Assembly (NCBI RefSeq): GCF_016756495.1
Contig: NZ_AP023243.1
Coordinates: forward strand, 868,001-932,000
Origin: Mesorhizobium sp. 113-3-3
GTDB lineage: Bacteria; Pseudomonadota; Alphaproteobacteria; Rhizobiales; Rhizobiaceae
DNA: 64,000 nt
Direction of reading: 5' to 3'
How positions within the stretch are numbered: the stretch's first letter is position 1; each line of letters begins with the position of its first letter. A program made the translations under genes and the position numbers. Below the pieces are notes generated by a model. It searched no databases and was not told the origin of the DNA. It was given only the letters and a program-made list of their open reading frames with translations. Below are positions 9,848 to 17,490 of this stretch, piece by piece.

Positions 9848-10188
9848 TCGCCGTCATCTTCGAGGTCGAACCGGCGGAAGGCAAACGCGATGCCTATCTC
9901 GGCATCGCCGCCAATCTGCGTCCCTTGCTCGACGGCATTGACGGCTTCATCTCGATCGAGCGCTTCCAGAGCCTGGCCGACCCGAAACGCATCCTGTCGC
10001 TGTCGTTCTGGCGCGACGAGGAAGCGGTGAAGGCCTGGCGCAACACCGAAGAGCACCGGCAGGCGCAGCAGGCCGGCCGGGGCGGTATCTTTGCCGGCTA
10101 CCGACTGCGCATCGCGCATGTGGTGCGCGATTACGGGCTGACGCAACGGGACGAGGCGCCGGCGGACAGCCGGGCGGTGAATGGGTAG
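9844..10188 (+). CDS. Antibiotic biosynthesis monooxygenase (ABM) domain protein
   Basis: A 114-residue protein with the ABM/dimeric ferredoxin-fold pattern: IAVIFEVEPAEGKRDAYLGIAANLRPLL, then DGFISIERFQSLADPKRILSLSFWRDEEAVKAWRNTEEHRQAQQAGR. ABM proteins include heme-degrading and quinol monooxygenases as well as many with no known substrate, so the specific reaction cannot be given. It starts with GTG overlapping the stop of the NIPSNAP gene, a second small enzyme of the same fold. A heterodimer or joint pathway is possible but unproven. A repeat element follows directly after the stop. Confidence 0.83.
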   Translation: MIAVIFEVEPAEGKRDAYLGIAANLRPLLDGIDGFISIERFQSLADPKRILSLSFWRDEEAVKAWRNTEEHRQAQQAGRGGIFAGYRLRIAHVVRDYGLTQRDEAPADSRAVNG

Positions 10189-10194
10189 GCCGTG

Positions 10195-10335
10195 CAGGCC
10201 CCCTCACCCAGCCTCCGCTTCGCTCGGCTGACCTCTCCCCGAGGGGAGAGGAGATCACCGGCGCTGGAGCCAATCTCTTCTCCCCAGTGGGGAGAAGGTG
10301 GCCGCAAAGCGGCCGGATGAGGGGGAGTCCGGCCC
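10195..10335. repeat. GC-rich palindromic intergenic repeat
   Basis: The stretch between two convergent genes contains short inverted arms: CTTCGCTCGG; CTCTCCCC/GGGGAGAG around 10230-10250; TTCTCCCC/GGGGAGAA around 10279-10297; and GGCCGC/GCGGCC around 10300-10313. It ends in GGATGAGGGGGAGTCC. A close relative stands at 60875-61042. It belongs to the dispersed mosaic family found throughout this window. Confidence 0.75.
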
Positions 10336-11319
10336 TCAGGCATTCCCGATCAGCACGCCCGCGGCGAACACCAGCGCGCCGCCCAGAACCACCTGGAAGG
10401 CGGCGCGCAGGAACGGGGTCTGCATGTAGCGGTTCTGGACGAAGGCGATGGCCCACAGTTCGAAGAACACCACGACCGCCGCCACCGCCGTCGCCGTCCA
10501 GAAGCTCGGGATGAGATAGGGCAGCGCGTGGCCGAGACCGCCGAGCGTCGTCATGATGCCGACGGTCAGGCCGCGCTTGACCGGTGAGCCGCGGCCCGAC
10601 AATTTGCCGTCGTCGGACGCGACTTCGGTGAAGCCCATCGAAATGCCGGCACCGATCGAGGCGGCAAGGCCGACCAGCAGCGTCTGCCAGGTGTCGTGTG
10701 TGGCAAAGGCGGCGGCGAAGATCGGCGCCAGCGTCGACACCGAACCGTCCATCAATCCGGCAAGGCCCGGCTGGACATAGGTGAGGATGAACTGGCGCTG
10801 TTCGGCGGTGGCCTCTTCGTCCTTGACGTCGCCCGGAACATGCTTCTGCTCCAGTTGGTGCGCCGAGTTCTCGTGCCCCTGCTCGGCCGCCGCCAGGTCG
10901 CCGAGCAGTTTGCGGGTCGAGGCATCCGTGGTGCGCTTGGCCGCTTCGACATAGAAACGGTAGGCCTGCTGCTCCATCGCCTCGGCCTGGCGGCGGACAT
11001 GCTCGATGCCGAGCGGCCTCACCAGCCAATCGGGCTTGCGTTCATAATAGCCCCTCACATGTTCGCGCCGGATCAGCGGAATGCGCTCGCCGAAGCGCTT
11101 GCGGAAGAGCTCGATGAGGGAGTCGCGATGGCCGTCCTCTTCCTCGGCCATCGCCTCGAACACCTTTGCCGATTGCGGAAAGCTTTCCGCCAGCCCGTCG
11201 GCATAGGCGCGGTAGATGCGCCCGTCATCTTCCTCGGATGAAATGGCCAGCGCCAGGATCTCCTGCTCGGAGAGCGATTCGAAGGGGCGGCGGCCGAAGC
11301 CGAAAACACGGGAAAGCAT
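10336..11319 (-). CDS. mbfA: Membrane-bound ferritin-like iron exporter (ferritin + VIT1 domains)
   Basis: A 327-residue two-domain protein. Residues 10-165 form an erythrin/ferritin-like four-helix domain with metal-ligand patterns (AISSEEDDGRIYRAY, EEEDGHRDSLIELF, EQQAYRFYVEAA, AAEQGHENSAHQLE). Residues 175-327 form a VIT1-like membrane domain with about five helices, including PGLAGLMDGSVSTLAPIFAAAFA. In Agrobacterium and Bradyrhizobium, MbfA exports iron and protects against iron and peroxide stress, and is repressed by Irr when iron is low. Here a perfect Irr-type palindrome lies 12 bp upstream of the ATG, supporting that assignment. GGGTGA serves as ribosome site. It stands alone. Confidence 0.93.
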   Translation of the reverse strand: MLSRVFGFGRRPFESLSEQEILALAISSEEDDGRIYRAYADGLAESFPQSAKVFEAMAEEEDGHRDSLIELFRKRFGERIPLIRREHVRGYYERKPDWLVRPLGIEHVRRQAEAMEQQAYRFYVEAAKRTTDASTRKLLGDLAAAEQGHENSAHQLEQKHVPGDVKDEEATAEQRQFILTYVQPGLAGLMDGSVSTLAPIFAAAFATHDTWQTLLVGLAASIGAGISMGFTEVASDDGKLSGRGSPVKRGLTVGIMTTLGGLGHALPYLIPSFWTATAVAAVVVFFELWAIAFVQNRYMQTPFLRAAFQVVLGGALVFAAGVLIGNA

Positions 11320-11330
11320 GAGGAAATCAC

Positions 11331-11357
11331 CCTAGTTTAGAATTGTTCTAAACTAGG
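11331..11357. promoter_or_regulatory. Irr-binding iron control element (ICE box)
   Basis: A perfect 27-bp palindrome has 12-bp arms, CCTAGTTTAGAA and TTCTAAACTAGG, around a TTG centre. The core TTTAGAA-N3-TTCTAAA (11336-11352) matches the rhizobial Irr ICE consensus. It lies 12 bp before the mbfA start codon, where bound Irr would block transcription or initiation. Confidence 0.88.
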
Positions 11358-11432
11358 GTTTGGCGTGCTCCGGGTCAATCGCGCTGAGGGTCACGGGTTC
11401 AAGAATTGTTGAAGAGTGCAAGCGGCTCCACC

Positions 11433-11451
11433 TCTTCATTATTGATGAAGA
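11433..11451. promoter_or_regulatory. Short inverted repeat upstream of the 11495 gene
   Basis: TCTTCAT and ATGAAGA form a perfect 7-bp inverted repeat around a 5-bp spacer, 43 bp before the ATG at 11495. It could be an operator or a leader hairpin, possibly for the HTH-like protein encoded downstream. No other evidence is visible. Confidence 0.35.
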
Positions 11452-11494
11452 TTAACCTATATAGCTGAACCTAACACAAGAGTGAGGATCCCGC

Positions 11495-11815
11495 ATGACG
11501 AAACCGCACCCCCAGCATTTCGACCCGAAACCCGTCCTCGATCTCATCGCCAGCATCGAGGCCGATCTGCAGCGGCTGAAGGGCCTGGTCGAGCAGCAGA
11601 TCGAAAAATTCGACCCCGCCAACCCGCACAACAAGGCCCCGGACGGCAAGCTGACCGAGGAAGGGGTCGAGTGCTGCTACCGCCTGTTCGACGAAGGCAA
11701 GTCGCGCTATTCGGTGGCCCAGCAGATGAAGATCTCGTTCGCCGCCGCGACGCACCGCTTCAACAATTGGCGCAAGCTTGGCGGGACGAAGAGGCAGCGG
11801 ACGCTGCTTGGCTAG
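11495..11815 (+). CDS. Small protein with a C-terminal helix-turn-helix-like segment, function unknown
   Basis: A 106-residue cytoplasmic protein. Residues 10-42 are predicted coiled coil (PVLDLIASIEADLQRLKGLVEQQIEKF). Residues 52-92 (KLTEEGVECCYRLFDEGKSRYSVAQQMKISFAAATHRFNNW) resemble the recruitment HTH seen at the ends of resolvases and in small DNA-binding proteins. The basic tail GGTKRQRTLLG would suit nucleic-acid binding. No family name is recognised. GTGAGGAT before ATG 11495 supports the start. A 7-bp inverted repeat upstream could be an autoregulatory site. Its nearest neighbour is mbfA, divergent across 175 bp, but no shared function is implied. Confidence 0.72.
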   Translation: MTKPHPQHFDPKPVLDLIASIEADLQRLKGLVEQQIEKFDPANPHNKAPDGKLTEEGVECCYRLFDEGKSRYSVAQQMKISFAAATHRFNNWRKLGGTKRQRTLLG

Positions 11816-11865
11816 GCCTGGGCTAAACGGCCTGGCGGACAGGAGGCGGCCAACTGGCGATCTCA

Positions 11866-12056
11866 GCGCCGCCTCTCATTGCCCTCCCGGGCATTTCTCC
11901 CCCGTAAGCGGGGAGAAAGAAGCTGTTTCAGCGCCGCCACCTCTTCTGCCACGCTCACTCGCTGGCGAAACCGCCGACAACATCGCTCCTCTTCCCGTCG
12001 CTATACGGGGCGAGGATGCCGGCAGGCAAGGTGAGGGGCAGCGCTGCCGTTGGCAG
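11866..12056. repeat. Palindromic intergenic repeat with '...CATTTCTCCCC / GGGGAGAA...' arms
   Basis: This element fills most of the gap before the dehydratase gene. It opens with CTCATTGCCCTCCCGGGCAT and a TTTCTCCCC(C)GTAAGCGGGGAGAAA hairpin, and closes with CCCGTCGCTATACGGGGCGA, GCCGGCAGGCAAGGTGAGG. The same left and right modules recur at 45160-45340 and 61850-62018. Nothing else is seen in 11816-12154 apart from the leader of the next gene. Confidence 0.75.
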
Positions 12057-12154
12057 TGACTCACCAACATTGTCACGGTCACATTTTTTCAATGGTACGC
12101 CGCGTGTCTTTGCGGGCATCATGAGAAGAGAATGCCTCTTCCACTGGACCTCGC

Positions 12155-13138
12155 ATGACCGCCACCACCCCTCCCGGCATCGCCGACATCCACGCCGCCG
12201 CGGCCCGCCTCTCCGGCCTGATCGTCGAAACCCCGCTGCTCGAATCGGCGGAGCTGAACAAGCGCTTCGGCGGGCGCATCCTGTTCAAGCCGGAGACGCT
12301 GCAGCGCACCGGCTCGTTCAAGTTCCGCGGCGCCTACAACAAGCTGTCGTCGCTGAGCGAGGAAGAGCGCAGCCGTGGCGTCGTCGCCTTCTCCTCGGGC
12401 AATCATGCGCAAGGAGTCGCCGCTTCCGCCGCCATGTTCGGCGTCAAGGCGGTCATCGCCATGCCGGCGGATGCGCCGGCGATGAAGATCGGCAATGTCC
12501 GCAAGATGGGCGCGGAGGTGGTGCCGTTCGACCGCTTTCGCGATGACCGCATGACCGTGGTTCGCCGCTATACCGACAAGGGCATGGTGCTGGTGCCGCC
12601 GTTCGACGATCCGGCCATCATTGCCGGGCAAGGTACGATCGGCCTTGAACTGATGCGGCAGGCCAGGGCGCTTGGCGTCGACCTCGACGCTGTCGTCATA
12701 CCCTGCGGGGGCGGCGGCCTGTCGAGCGGGATTTCGGTCGCGGTCAAGGATGCCTCGCCAGACACCGCGGTCTGGGCGGTCGAGCCCGAGCATTTCGACG
12801 ACACGCGCCGCTCGCTCGTCGCCGGCGCCCGGGTTTCGAACGAACCGGGTTACAGCTCGATCTGCGACGCGATCCTGACCGCCGAGCCGGGCGCCATCAC
12901 CTTCGAGATCAACCGCAAGAACCTCGCCGGCGCCATCGCCGTCTCCGACAAGGCGACGGCGCAGGCGATGCGCGACGCCATGGCCTATCTCAAGCTGGTG
13001 GTCGAGCCGGGCGGATGCGTGGCGCTGGCTGCGCTGTCTTCGGGCGAGATCGAGCTGTCCGGCAAATGCATCGCCGTGGTGCTGTCCGGCGGCAATGTCG
13101 ATTTCGGCACCTATGCCGAAATCATGGCGGCCGCCTGA
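12155..13138 (+). CDS. Threonine/serine dehydratase (PLP-dependent)
   Basis: A 327-residue catabolic-type dehydratase that converts L-threonine to 2-oxobutanoate (or serine to pyruvate) with release of ammonia. It has the PLP lysine in TGSFKFRGAYNK (about K56), the substrate loop SSGNHAQGVA, the phosphate-binding GGGGLSSG and the C-terminal LSGGNVDF. There is no C-terminal ACT-like regulatory domain, so it is a short form resembling TdcB or serine racemase rather than the allosteric biosynthetic IlvA. Racemase activity cannot be excluded. The start ATG 12155 is not preceded by a strong ribosome site. It stands alone between a repeat element and the convergent ABC export operon. Confidence 0.9.
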   Translation: MTATTPPGIADIHAAAARLSGLIVETPLLESAELNKRFGGRILFKPETLQRTGSFKFRGAYNKLSSLSEEERSRGVVAFSSGNHAQGVAASAAMFGVKAVIAMPADAPAMKIGNVRKMGAEVVPFDRFRDDRMTVVRRYTDKGMVLVPPFDDPAIIAGQGTIGLELMRQARALGVDLDAVVIPCGGGGLSSGISVAVKDASPDTAVWAVEPEHFDDTRRSLVAGARVSNEPGYSSICDAILTAEPGAITFEINRKNLAGAIAVSDKATAQAMRDAMAYLKLVVEPGGCVALAALSSGEIELSGKCIAVVLSGGNVDFGTYAEIMAAA

Positions 13139-13200
13139 TCGCTGTCCCGCCCAATCCTGTCGGCTGAAGGTCGCATCACCAGCAGCCTCCTTGCGCGTGG

Positions 13201-14337
13201 TCAGTCCAGCGTGCGCCTGAACCGCAAAAGCGCGGTGCCTGCGAACACCAGCACGAACACGGCCAGCCAGCCGATCTCGGTGGCGATGGCGTGGAAGTCG
13301 GCGCCCTTCAGCATGACCGCGCGGGTGATGCGCAGGAAATGCGTCAGCGGGAAGATTTCGCCCAGCGTCTGGGCCCAGCCCGGCATGCCGCGATAGGGGA
13401 ACATGAAGCCGGACAAGAGCAGCGACGGCAGGAAGAAAAAGAAGGTGAGCTGCATGGCCTGCATCTGCGAGCGGGCCATGGTCGAGATGGTGTAGCCGAG
13501 CAGCACCAGCGACAGCACGAAGACAAGCACCGACGACAACAGCAGCGTCAGGCTGCCGACGAACGGGATGTCGAACAACAGCTTGGCCGCCACCAGCACC
13601 ACCGCCACCTGGACCGCGCCGACGACAAGGAAGGGCAGCACCTTGCCCAGCATGATCTCGGCCGGGCTGGACGGCATGGCGAGCAGGTTCTCCATCGTGC
13701 CGCGCTCGGTTTCGCGGGTCAGCGCCATGGCCGTCATCATCACCATGGTCATCTGCAGGATGACGCCGAGCAGGCCGGGCACGATGTTGTATTGCGAAAT
13801 GCCTTCGGGATTGTAGCGATGGTGCACCACCACCTGCAGCTGCTGCCTGGCATTCTCGGCGGCCGCCGCCTGCATGCCTTGCGCGCGCAGCAGCGCCTGG
13901 CTCGCCACCGTGCTCAGCGTGGAAATCGCGCCGCTCGCCGCCGACGGATCGGTCGCGTCGGCCTCGATCAGGATCTGCGGATTGTCGCCGCGCTCGACGC
14001 GCCTGGCGAAGTCGGCCGGGATGGTGACTACGAAGGAAACGTCGCCGCGCGCCATCAGGAACTCCGCCTCTTCGGCGCTTTCGGTGACATGGTCGAAATG
14101 ATAGTAGCCCGTCACCTGCAGCGCCGAGACCATGGCGCGCGTATACTGGTCGTTGCTCATCGCCACCAGCGCCGTCGGCAAGCCCTTGGGATCGTTGTTG
14201 ATGGCGAAGCCGAACAGGACCAGCTGCAGCAGCGGCACGCCGAGCATCATGGCGAAGGTGATGCGGTCGCGCCGCATCTGGATGAATTCCTTGATCAGCA
14301 GCGCGCCAAGCCGGGCAAAGGAGAAGACGCCGTTCAT
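13201..14337 (-). CDS. ABC-2 type exporter permease (YbhS/YbhR-like)
   Basis: A 378-residue inner-membrane permease. The N-terminal segment LIKEFIQMRRDRITFAMMLGVPLLQLVLFGFAINND contains TM1. A periplasmic domain of about 150 residues follows, then five helices in the C-terminal half, with the ABC-2 signature region ETERGTMENLLAMPSSPAEIMLGKVLPF. The start ATG 14337 overlaps the stop of the ATPase gene (ATGA), showing translational coupling. The TetR-HlyD-ATPase-permease order copies the CecR/YbhGFSR multidrug export system of enterobacteria, except that only one permease gene is seen, so it probably acts as a homodimer. The substrate is unknown. Confidence 0.92.
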   Translation of the reverse strand: MNGVFSFARLGALLIKEFIQMRRDRITFAMMLGVPLLQLVLFGFAINNDPKGLPTALVAMSNDQYTRAMVSALQVTGYYHFDHVTESAEEAEFLMARGDVSFVVTIPADFARRVERGDNPQILIEADATDPSAASGAISTLSTVASQALLRAQGMQAAAAENARQQLQVVVHHRYNPEGISQYNIVPGLLGVILQMTMVMMTAMALTRETERGTMENLLAMPSSPAEIMLGKVLPFLVVGAVQVAVVLVAAKLLFDIPFVGSLTLLLSSVLVFVLSLVLLGYTISTMARSQMQAMQLTFFFFLPSLLLSGFMFPYRGMPGWAQTLGEIFPLTHFLRITRAVMLKGADFHAIATEIGWLAVFVLVFAGTALLRFRRTLD

Positions 14338-15254
14338 GCCATGTTGTCCTTCGACCCCGACATGAACTGGATGAAGACATCCTCCAGGCTGGTTTCGCCC
14401 GGCGCCACCGTCACGCCCTTGTGCTCCTTCTCGACACCGGCAAGGGCCGCTTCGAGCTTCTTCCTGTCGGACCCCACGACATGCAGCGTGGCGCCGAACG
14501 GCGCCACCTGGTCGACGCCAGGGCGGCCCTGCAGCTCTTGCGCCACCTTGGCCAGCAGCGGCCCCTGGACCACGAAGGTCGTCAGCCCGGCATTCCTGAC
14601 CACCTCGTCGACGGTGCCGGTGGCCAGCATCTTGCCGTAGGAGATGTAGCTGATGCGGTGGCAGCGCTCGGCCTCGTCCATGTAGTGGGTCGAGACCAGC
14701 ACGGTCAGCCCGCCGCTGGCGAGGCGATGGATCTCGTCCCAGAATTCGCGCCGCGCCTTGGGGTCGACGCCGGCCGTCGGCTCGTCGAGCAAAAGCAGCT
14801 TCGGCTTGTGCATGATGCAGGCGGCGAGCGCCAGCCGCTGCTTCCAGCCGCCGGACAGCGTACCGGCCAGCTGGTTGCGGCGTGACGTAAGGCCGAGTTC
14901 GTCCAGCGTCTTTGCGCAATAGTCTTCGACCGGCTTCAGCTGGTAGAGCCGCGCCACGAATTGAAGATTCTCGCCGATGGTCAGGTCCTCGTAGAACGAG
15001 AATTTCTGCGTCATGTAGCCGACTTCACGCTTGATCCTGAGCGATTCCGTGCGGATGTTGAAACCCAGCACCGTGCCCTCGCCCTCGTCCGGCGTCAGCA
15101 GCCCGCACATGATGCGGATGGTGGTGGTCTTGCCCGAGCCGTTGGGGCCGAGGAAGCCGACGATCTCGCCCTCGGCGACCGACATCGTCACATGGTCGAC
15201 GACGGTCTTGTCGCCGAAGCGCTTGACCAGGCCATGAACGTCGATGGCGTTCAT
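14334..15254 (-). CDS. ABC exporter ATP-binding protein (YbhF-like, single ATPase)
   Basis: A 306-residue cytoplasmic ATPase. Walker A is GPNGSGKTT, the signature is LSGGWKQR (a G-W substitution common in drug-export ATPases), Walker B is LLLLDEPTAGVDP and the switch histidine is in STHYMDE. The C-terminal 80 residues form the DrrA-type extension. E. coli YbhF has two fused ATPase domains; this one has a single domain and presumably dimerises. ATG 15254 is chosen because it overlaps the stop of the HlyD gene by ATGA; longer in-frame reading upstream lies inside that gene and is non-coding in this frame. Confidence 0.93.
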   Translation of the reverse strand: MNAIDVHGLVKRFGDKTVVDHVTMSVAEGEIVGFLGPNGSGKTTTIRIMCGLLTPDEGEGTVLGFNIRTESLRIKREVGYMTQKFSFYEDLTIGENLQFVARLYQLKPVEDYCAKTLDELGLTSRRNQLAGTLSGGWKQRLALAACIMHKPKLLLLDEPTAGVDPKARREFWDEIHRLASGGLTVLVSTHYMDEAERCHRISYISYGKMLATGTVDEVVRNAGLTTFVVQGPLLAKVAQELQGRPGVDQVAPFGATLHVVGSDRKKLEAALAGVEKEHKGVTVAPGETSLEDVFIQFMSGSKDNMA

Positions 15255-16204
15255 TTTGCCGTTTCCGCGAGATCGACGTCGACGATCTGGCCGGGCTGCA
15301 GCGGGCCGGCATCGCCTTCCGGCCGTGCCTCGACGAGATAGACCAGCTTCTGCCGGTTCTCGAGCGAATAGATCACCGGAGGGGTGAATTCGGGATCGGG
15401 CGAGACATAGCTCACGCGCGCCCTCACGTTCGGGCCGCAGCCGTCGCAATGAACGCTGAGCAGGCTGCCGATCCGGACCGAGGCGAAGGCGGCTTCCGGT
15501 ATGTAGACGCTGAGCTTCACCGCGCCGTCCGGCAGCATAGAGATGACCGGCGCGGTCGGGCCGGCGGTGTCGCCTGGATTGCGGATGACGTCGTTGACGC
15601 GGCCGGGTGAGGGTGCCGCAAGCACCCGTTTTGACAATCGCCACTGCGCCTGCTCGAGCGTCGACTGAGCCTGCTTGACCTGATTGTCGGCGGCCTTGAT
15701 CGTCTCGGGCCGCGCCGGCAGGCCGCCGACGGCGAGATTGGCCTCGGCCTGGCCGACCTGGGCGTTGGCGGTCTCCAGCGTCGCCGAGGCGGTGTCATAG
15801 TCCGCCTGCGTGCCGGCGCCTCGCTTGAACAGATCGGCGGCGCGGTCGTATTTGCGCTTGGCGTCGGCCGCCTGGGCTCTCGCCATGTCGACCTCGGCCT
15901 TGAGCACGGCGATCTCTTCCGGCCGCTTGCCGACCTGCAGGTCGGCAAGCTGCGCCTGAGCCTGCGCAAGACCGGCTTCGGCTTGCGCCACCGCGATCCT
16001 GGCGTCGGCGCTTTCCAGCGTCACCACGGGCGTGCCCGGCGTGACGCGATCCCCGCGCTTGACGGTGACCGTATCGACCTGTGCCACCTCGATGGGCGCC
16101 AGCAGCACATAGTCGCCCTCGACATAGCCGACGGCGAGTGGCGCGGCGGGGGCACAGGCCCCGAAGAGCTGGGCGGCAAGCGGCAAGGAGCAGAGGAAAC
16201 TCAT
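15251..16204 (-). CDS. HlyD/YbhG-family membrane fusion (periplasmic adaptor) protein
   Basis: A 317-residue adaptor protein linking the inner-membrane ABC exporter to an outer-membrane channel. The first 20 residues are hydrophobic and end LFGACAP, a plausible but imperfect lipobox. The lipoyl half-motifs flank a coiled-coil hairpin of about 140 residues with AQAEAGLAQAQAQLADLQ and ATLETANAQVGQAEANLA. A beta-barrel region (LSVYIPEAAFASVRIG) and the ending LQPGQIVDVDL follow. It starts three bases inside the end of the TetR gene and runs into the ATPase by ATGA. The name follows from coiled-coil architecture plus operon order. Confidence 0.9.
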   Translation of the reverse strand: MSFLCSLPLAAQLFGACAPAAPLAVGYVEGDYVLLAPIEVAQVDTVTVKRGDRVTPGTPVVTLESADARIAVAQAEAGLAQAQAQLADLQVGKRPEEIAVLKAEVDMARAQAADAKRKYDRAADLFKRGAGTQADYDTASATLETANAQVGQAEANLAVGGLPARPETIKAADNQVKQAQSTLEQAQWRLSKRVLAAPSPGRVNDVIRNPGDTAGPTAPVISMLPDGAVKLSVYIPEAAFASVRIGSLLSVHCDGCGPNVRARVSYVSPDPEFTPPVIYSLENRQKLVYLVEARPEGDAGPLQPGQIVDVDLAETAK

Positions 16205-16926
16205 TTTTTTGATCCCATTTTGGGTTTTGATCCCATTCGGGCGGCCAGGATGGCGCTGAGATTGTCCGTCGTGACCGCCACGACCTTGGCGGCCTCGGCG
16301 GCGCCGATGTCGTGCCAGCCCATGCGGCGCTTCACCGCCTCGCGGCCGATGCGGAAATAGACGACTTGGCCGACCAGCGTGAACACGGTGAGCCGGGTCC
16401 GCTCGCTTTCGGCCGGCTCGCCGGTCGCCTGCTCCCAGAGATGGCACAGCCGGCGATGCGTCGGCTCGAACACACCGTTATAGATGCGGTCGAGCGCAGC
16501 GGTGGGCTGCTGCAGTTCGCGCAGCAAGAACTGCACGATTTCGCCGGCGTGCGGCTGCACCACGACAAAGCCGACGATTCCCTCTATTGCGGCGAAAAGC
16601 TGCGCGCGCGCCGCCTCCGCATCCCTGGCCGGCGCGGCCTGGCCACTGCCTGGCGCCTGGCTGCCGGCGCCCAGTGCCTGGCCGGCAACCGCCTGGATGG
16701 TCTCGACGATATAGTCGGCGGCGGCGGCGCGGAGGCCTTCCTTGCCGCCGAAATGATAGGCGATCGAGCCGATATTGGCCTGCGCCTCGGCGGCGATCTC
16801 ACGGGTCGAGGTGCCGTCGAAACCCTGCCGGCCGAACAGTTTCAGCGCCGCCTGCACGAGTGCGGCACGGGTCAGCTCCGGAGAGGTCTCGCGGCGTGGA
16901 TTTTTCGCGTCGGGCAATCTGGTCAT
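16201..16926 (-). CDS. TetR-family regulator with CerR-type C-terminal domain
   Basis: A 241-residue regulator, first gene of the export operon. Residues 15-62 are the TetR HTH (TRAALVQAALKLFGRQGFDGTSTREIAAEAQANIGSIAYHFGGKEGLRAAA). The rest matches the CecR/YbiH-type C-terminal ligand domain, with HAGEIVQFLLRELQQPTAALDRIYNGVFEPTHRRL. In E. coli the equivalent CecR represses ybhGFSR and responds to certain antibiotics; the inducer here is unknown. A 24-bp perfect palindrome immediately upstream is the expected operator, giving autoregulation of the whole operon. Its end overlaps the HlyD start. Confidence 0.92.
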   Translation of the reverse strand: MTRLPDAKNPRRETSPELTRAALVQAALKLFGRQGFDGTSTREIAAEAQANIGSIAYHFGGKEGLRAAAADYIVETIQAVAGQALGAGSQAPGSGQAAPARDAEAARAQLFAAIEGIVGFVVVQPHAGEIVQFLLRELQQPTAALDRIYNGVFEPTHRRLCHLWEQATGEPAESERTRLTVFTLVGQVVYFRIGREAVKRRMGWHDIGAAEAAKVVAVTTDNLSAILAARMGSKPKMGSKK

Positions 16927-16933
16927 GGCAGGT

Positions 16934-16957
16934 CTTTAATCAATCGATTGATTAAAG
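16934..16957. promoter_or_regulatory. TetR operator: perfect 24-bp palindrome
   Basis: The two 12-bp arms CTTTAATCAATC and GATTGATTAAAG are exactly complementary with no spacer. The site begins 8 bp upstream of the TetR start codon, which is the normal position of an autoregulatory TetR operator. The AT-rich sequence stands out from the GC-rich flanks. The CYTH gene lies divergently 60 bp away and may share control. Confidence 0.85.
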
Positions 16958-17016
16958 TCAACTTGTGTTCGGAGTCGTCTTGCCATCGCCCGCGCCAGAC
17001 GCTTTAGTGCGCGGCC

Positions 17017-17490
17017 ATGGGCAAGGAAGTCGAGCGCAAGTTCCTGGTCTCCAGCACCGTATGGCGGGAGCTGGCCGAGTCGAATATCCGCATTCTCCAG
17101 TTCTATCTCGCCACGGCGCCGGGGCGAACCGTCCGCATCCGCATCAGCGACGGCGCTTCCGCCAAGCTGACGCTCAAATTCGGCAGCGGCGTGCGCGAGC
17201 GCGACGAGTTCGAATATCCGATACCACTGGCGGATGCCCGGGAGATGCTGGACTTCGCCATCGGACGTGTCATCGAGAAGACACGTCACCATGTTAGGCA
17301 TCGCGGCTATCTCTATGAAGTCGATGTCTTCGGCGGCGCACTCGCGGGACTTGTGGTGGCCGAACTCGAGACTCCGGAAGATGTGCCGGACGAAATGCTG
17401 CCTGACTGGCTCGGCCGTGAAGTGACCGGCGAGCAGAAATTCTACAACGCGTCGCTCGCCCTCGGGGGGATACCGGAGATCGCCGCATGA
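17017..17490 (+). CDS. CYTH domain protein (inorganic triphosphatase-like)
   Basis: A 157-residue CYTH/triphosphate tunnel metalloenzyme. The diagnostic ExExK motif is at the N-terminus (MGKEVERKFLV), followed by alternating charged strands lining the tunnel: RTVRIRISDG, KLTLKFGSG, EFEYPIP, LYEVDVFGG, LVVAELE. Members hydrolyse tripolyphosphate or other organic or inorganic triphosphates with Mg or Mn. The stop overlaps the ATG of the CHAD gene by four bases (ATGA), a classic CYTH-CHAD pairing that is fused in some bacteria and is associated with polyphosphate. Confidence 0.92.
   Translation: MGKEVERKFLVSSTVWRELAESNIRILQFYLATAPGRTVRIRISDGASAKLTLKFGSGVRERDEFEYPIPLADAREMLDFAIGRVIEKTRHHVRHRGYLYEVDVFGGALAGLVVAELETPEDVPDEMLPDWLGREVTGEQKFYNASLALGGIPEIAA

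Noticed and set aside
14338..14919. N-terminal extension of the ABC permease by 194 residues
   Set aside because: It lies entirely inside the ATPase gene in another frame and is Arg/Ala-rich; the ATGA overlap at 14334-14337 marks the true start.
15255..15644. N-terminal extension of the ABC ATPase by 130 residues
   Set aside because: The extra residues are antisense-like coding shadow of the HlyD gene. The ATPase fold begins at 15254.
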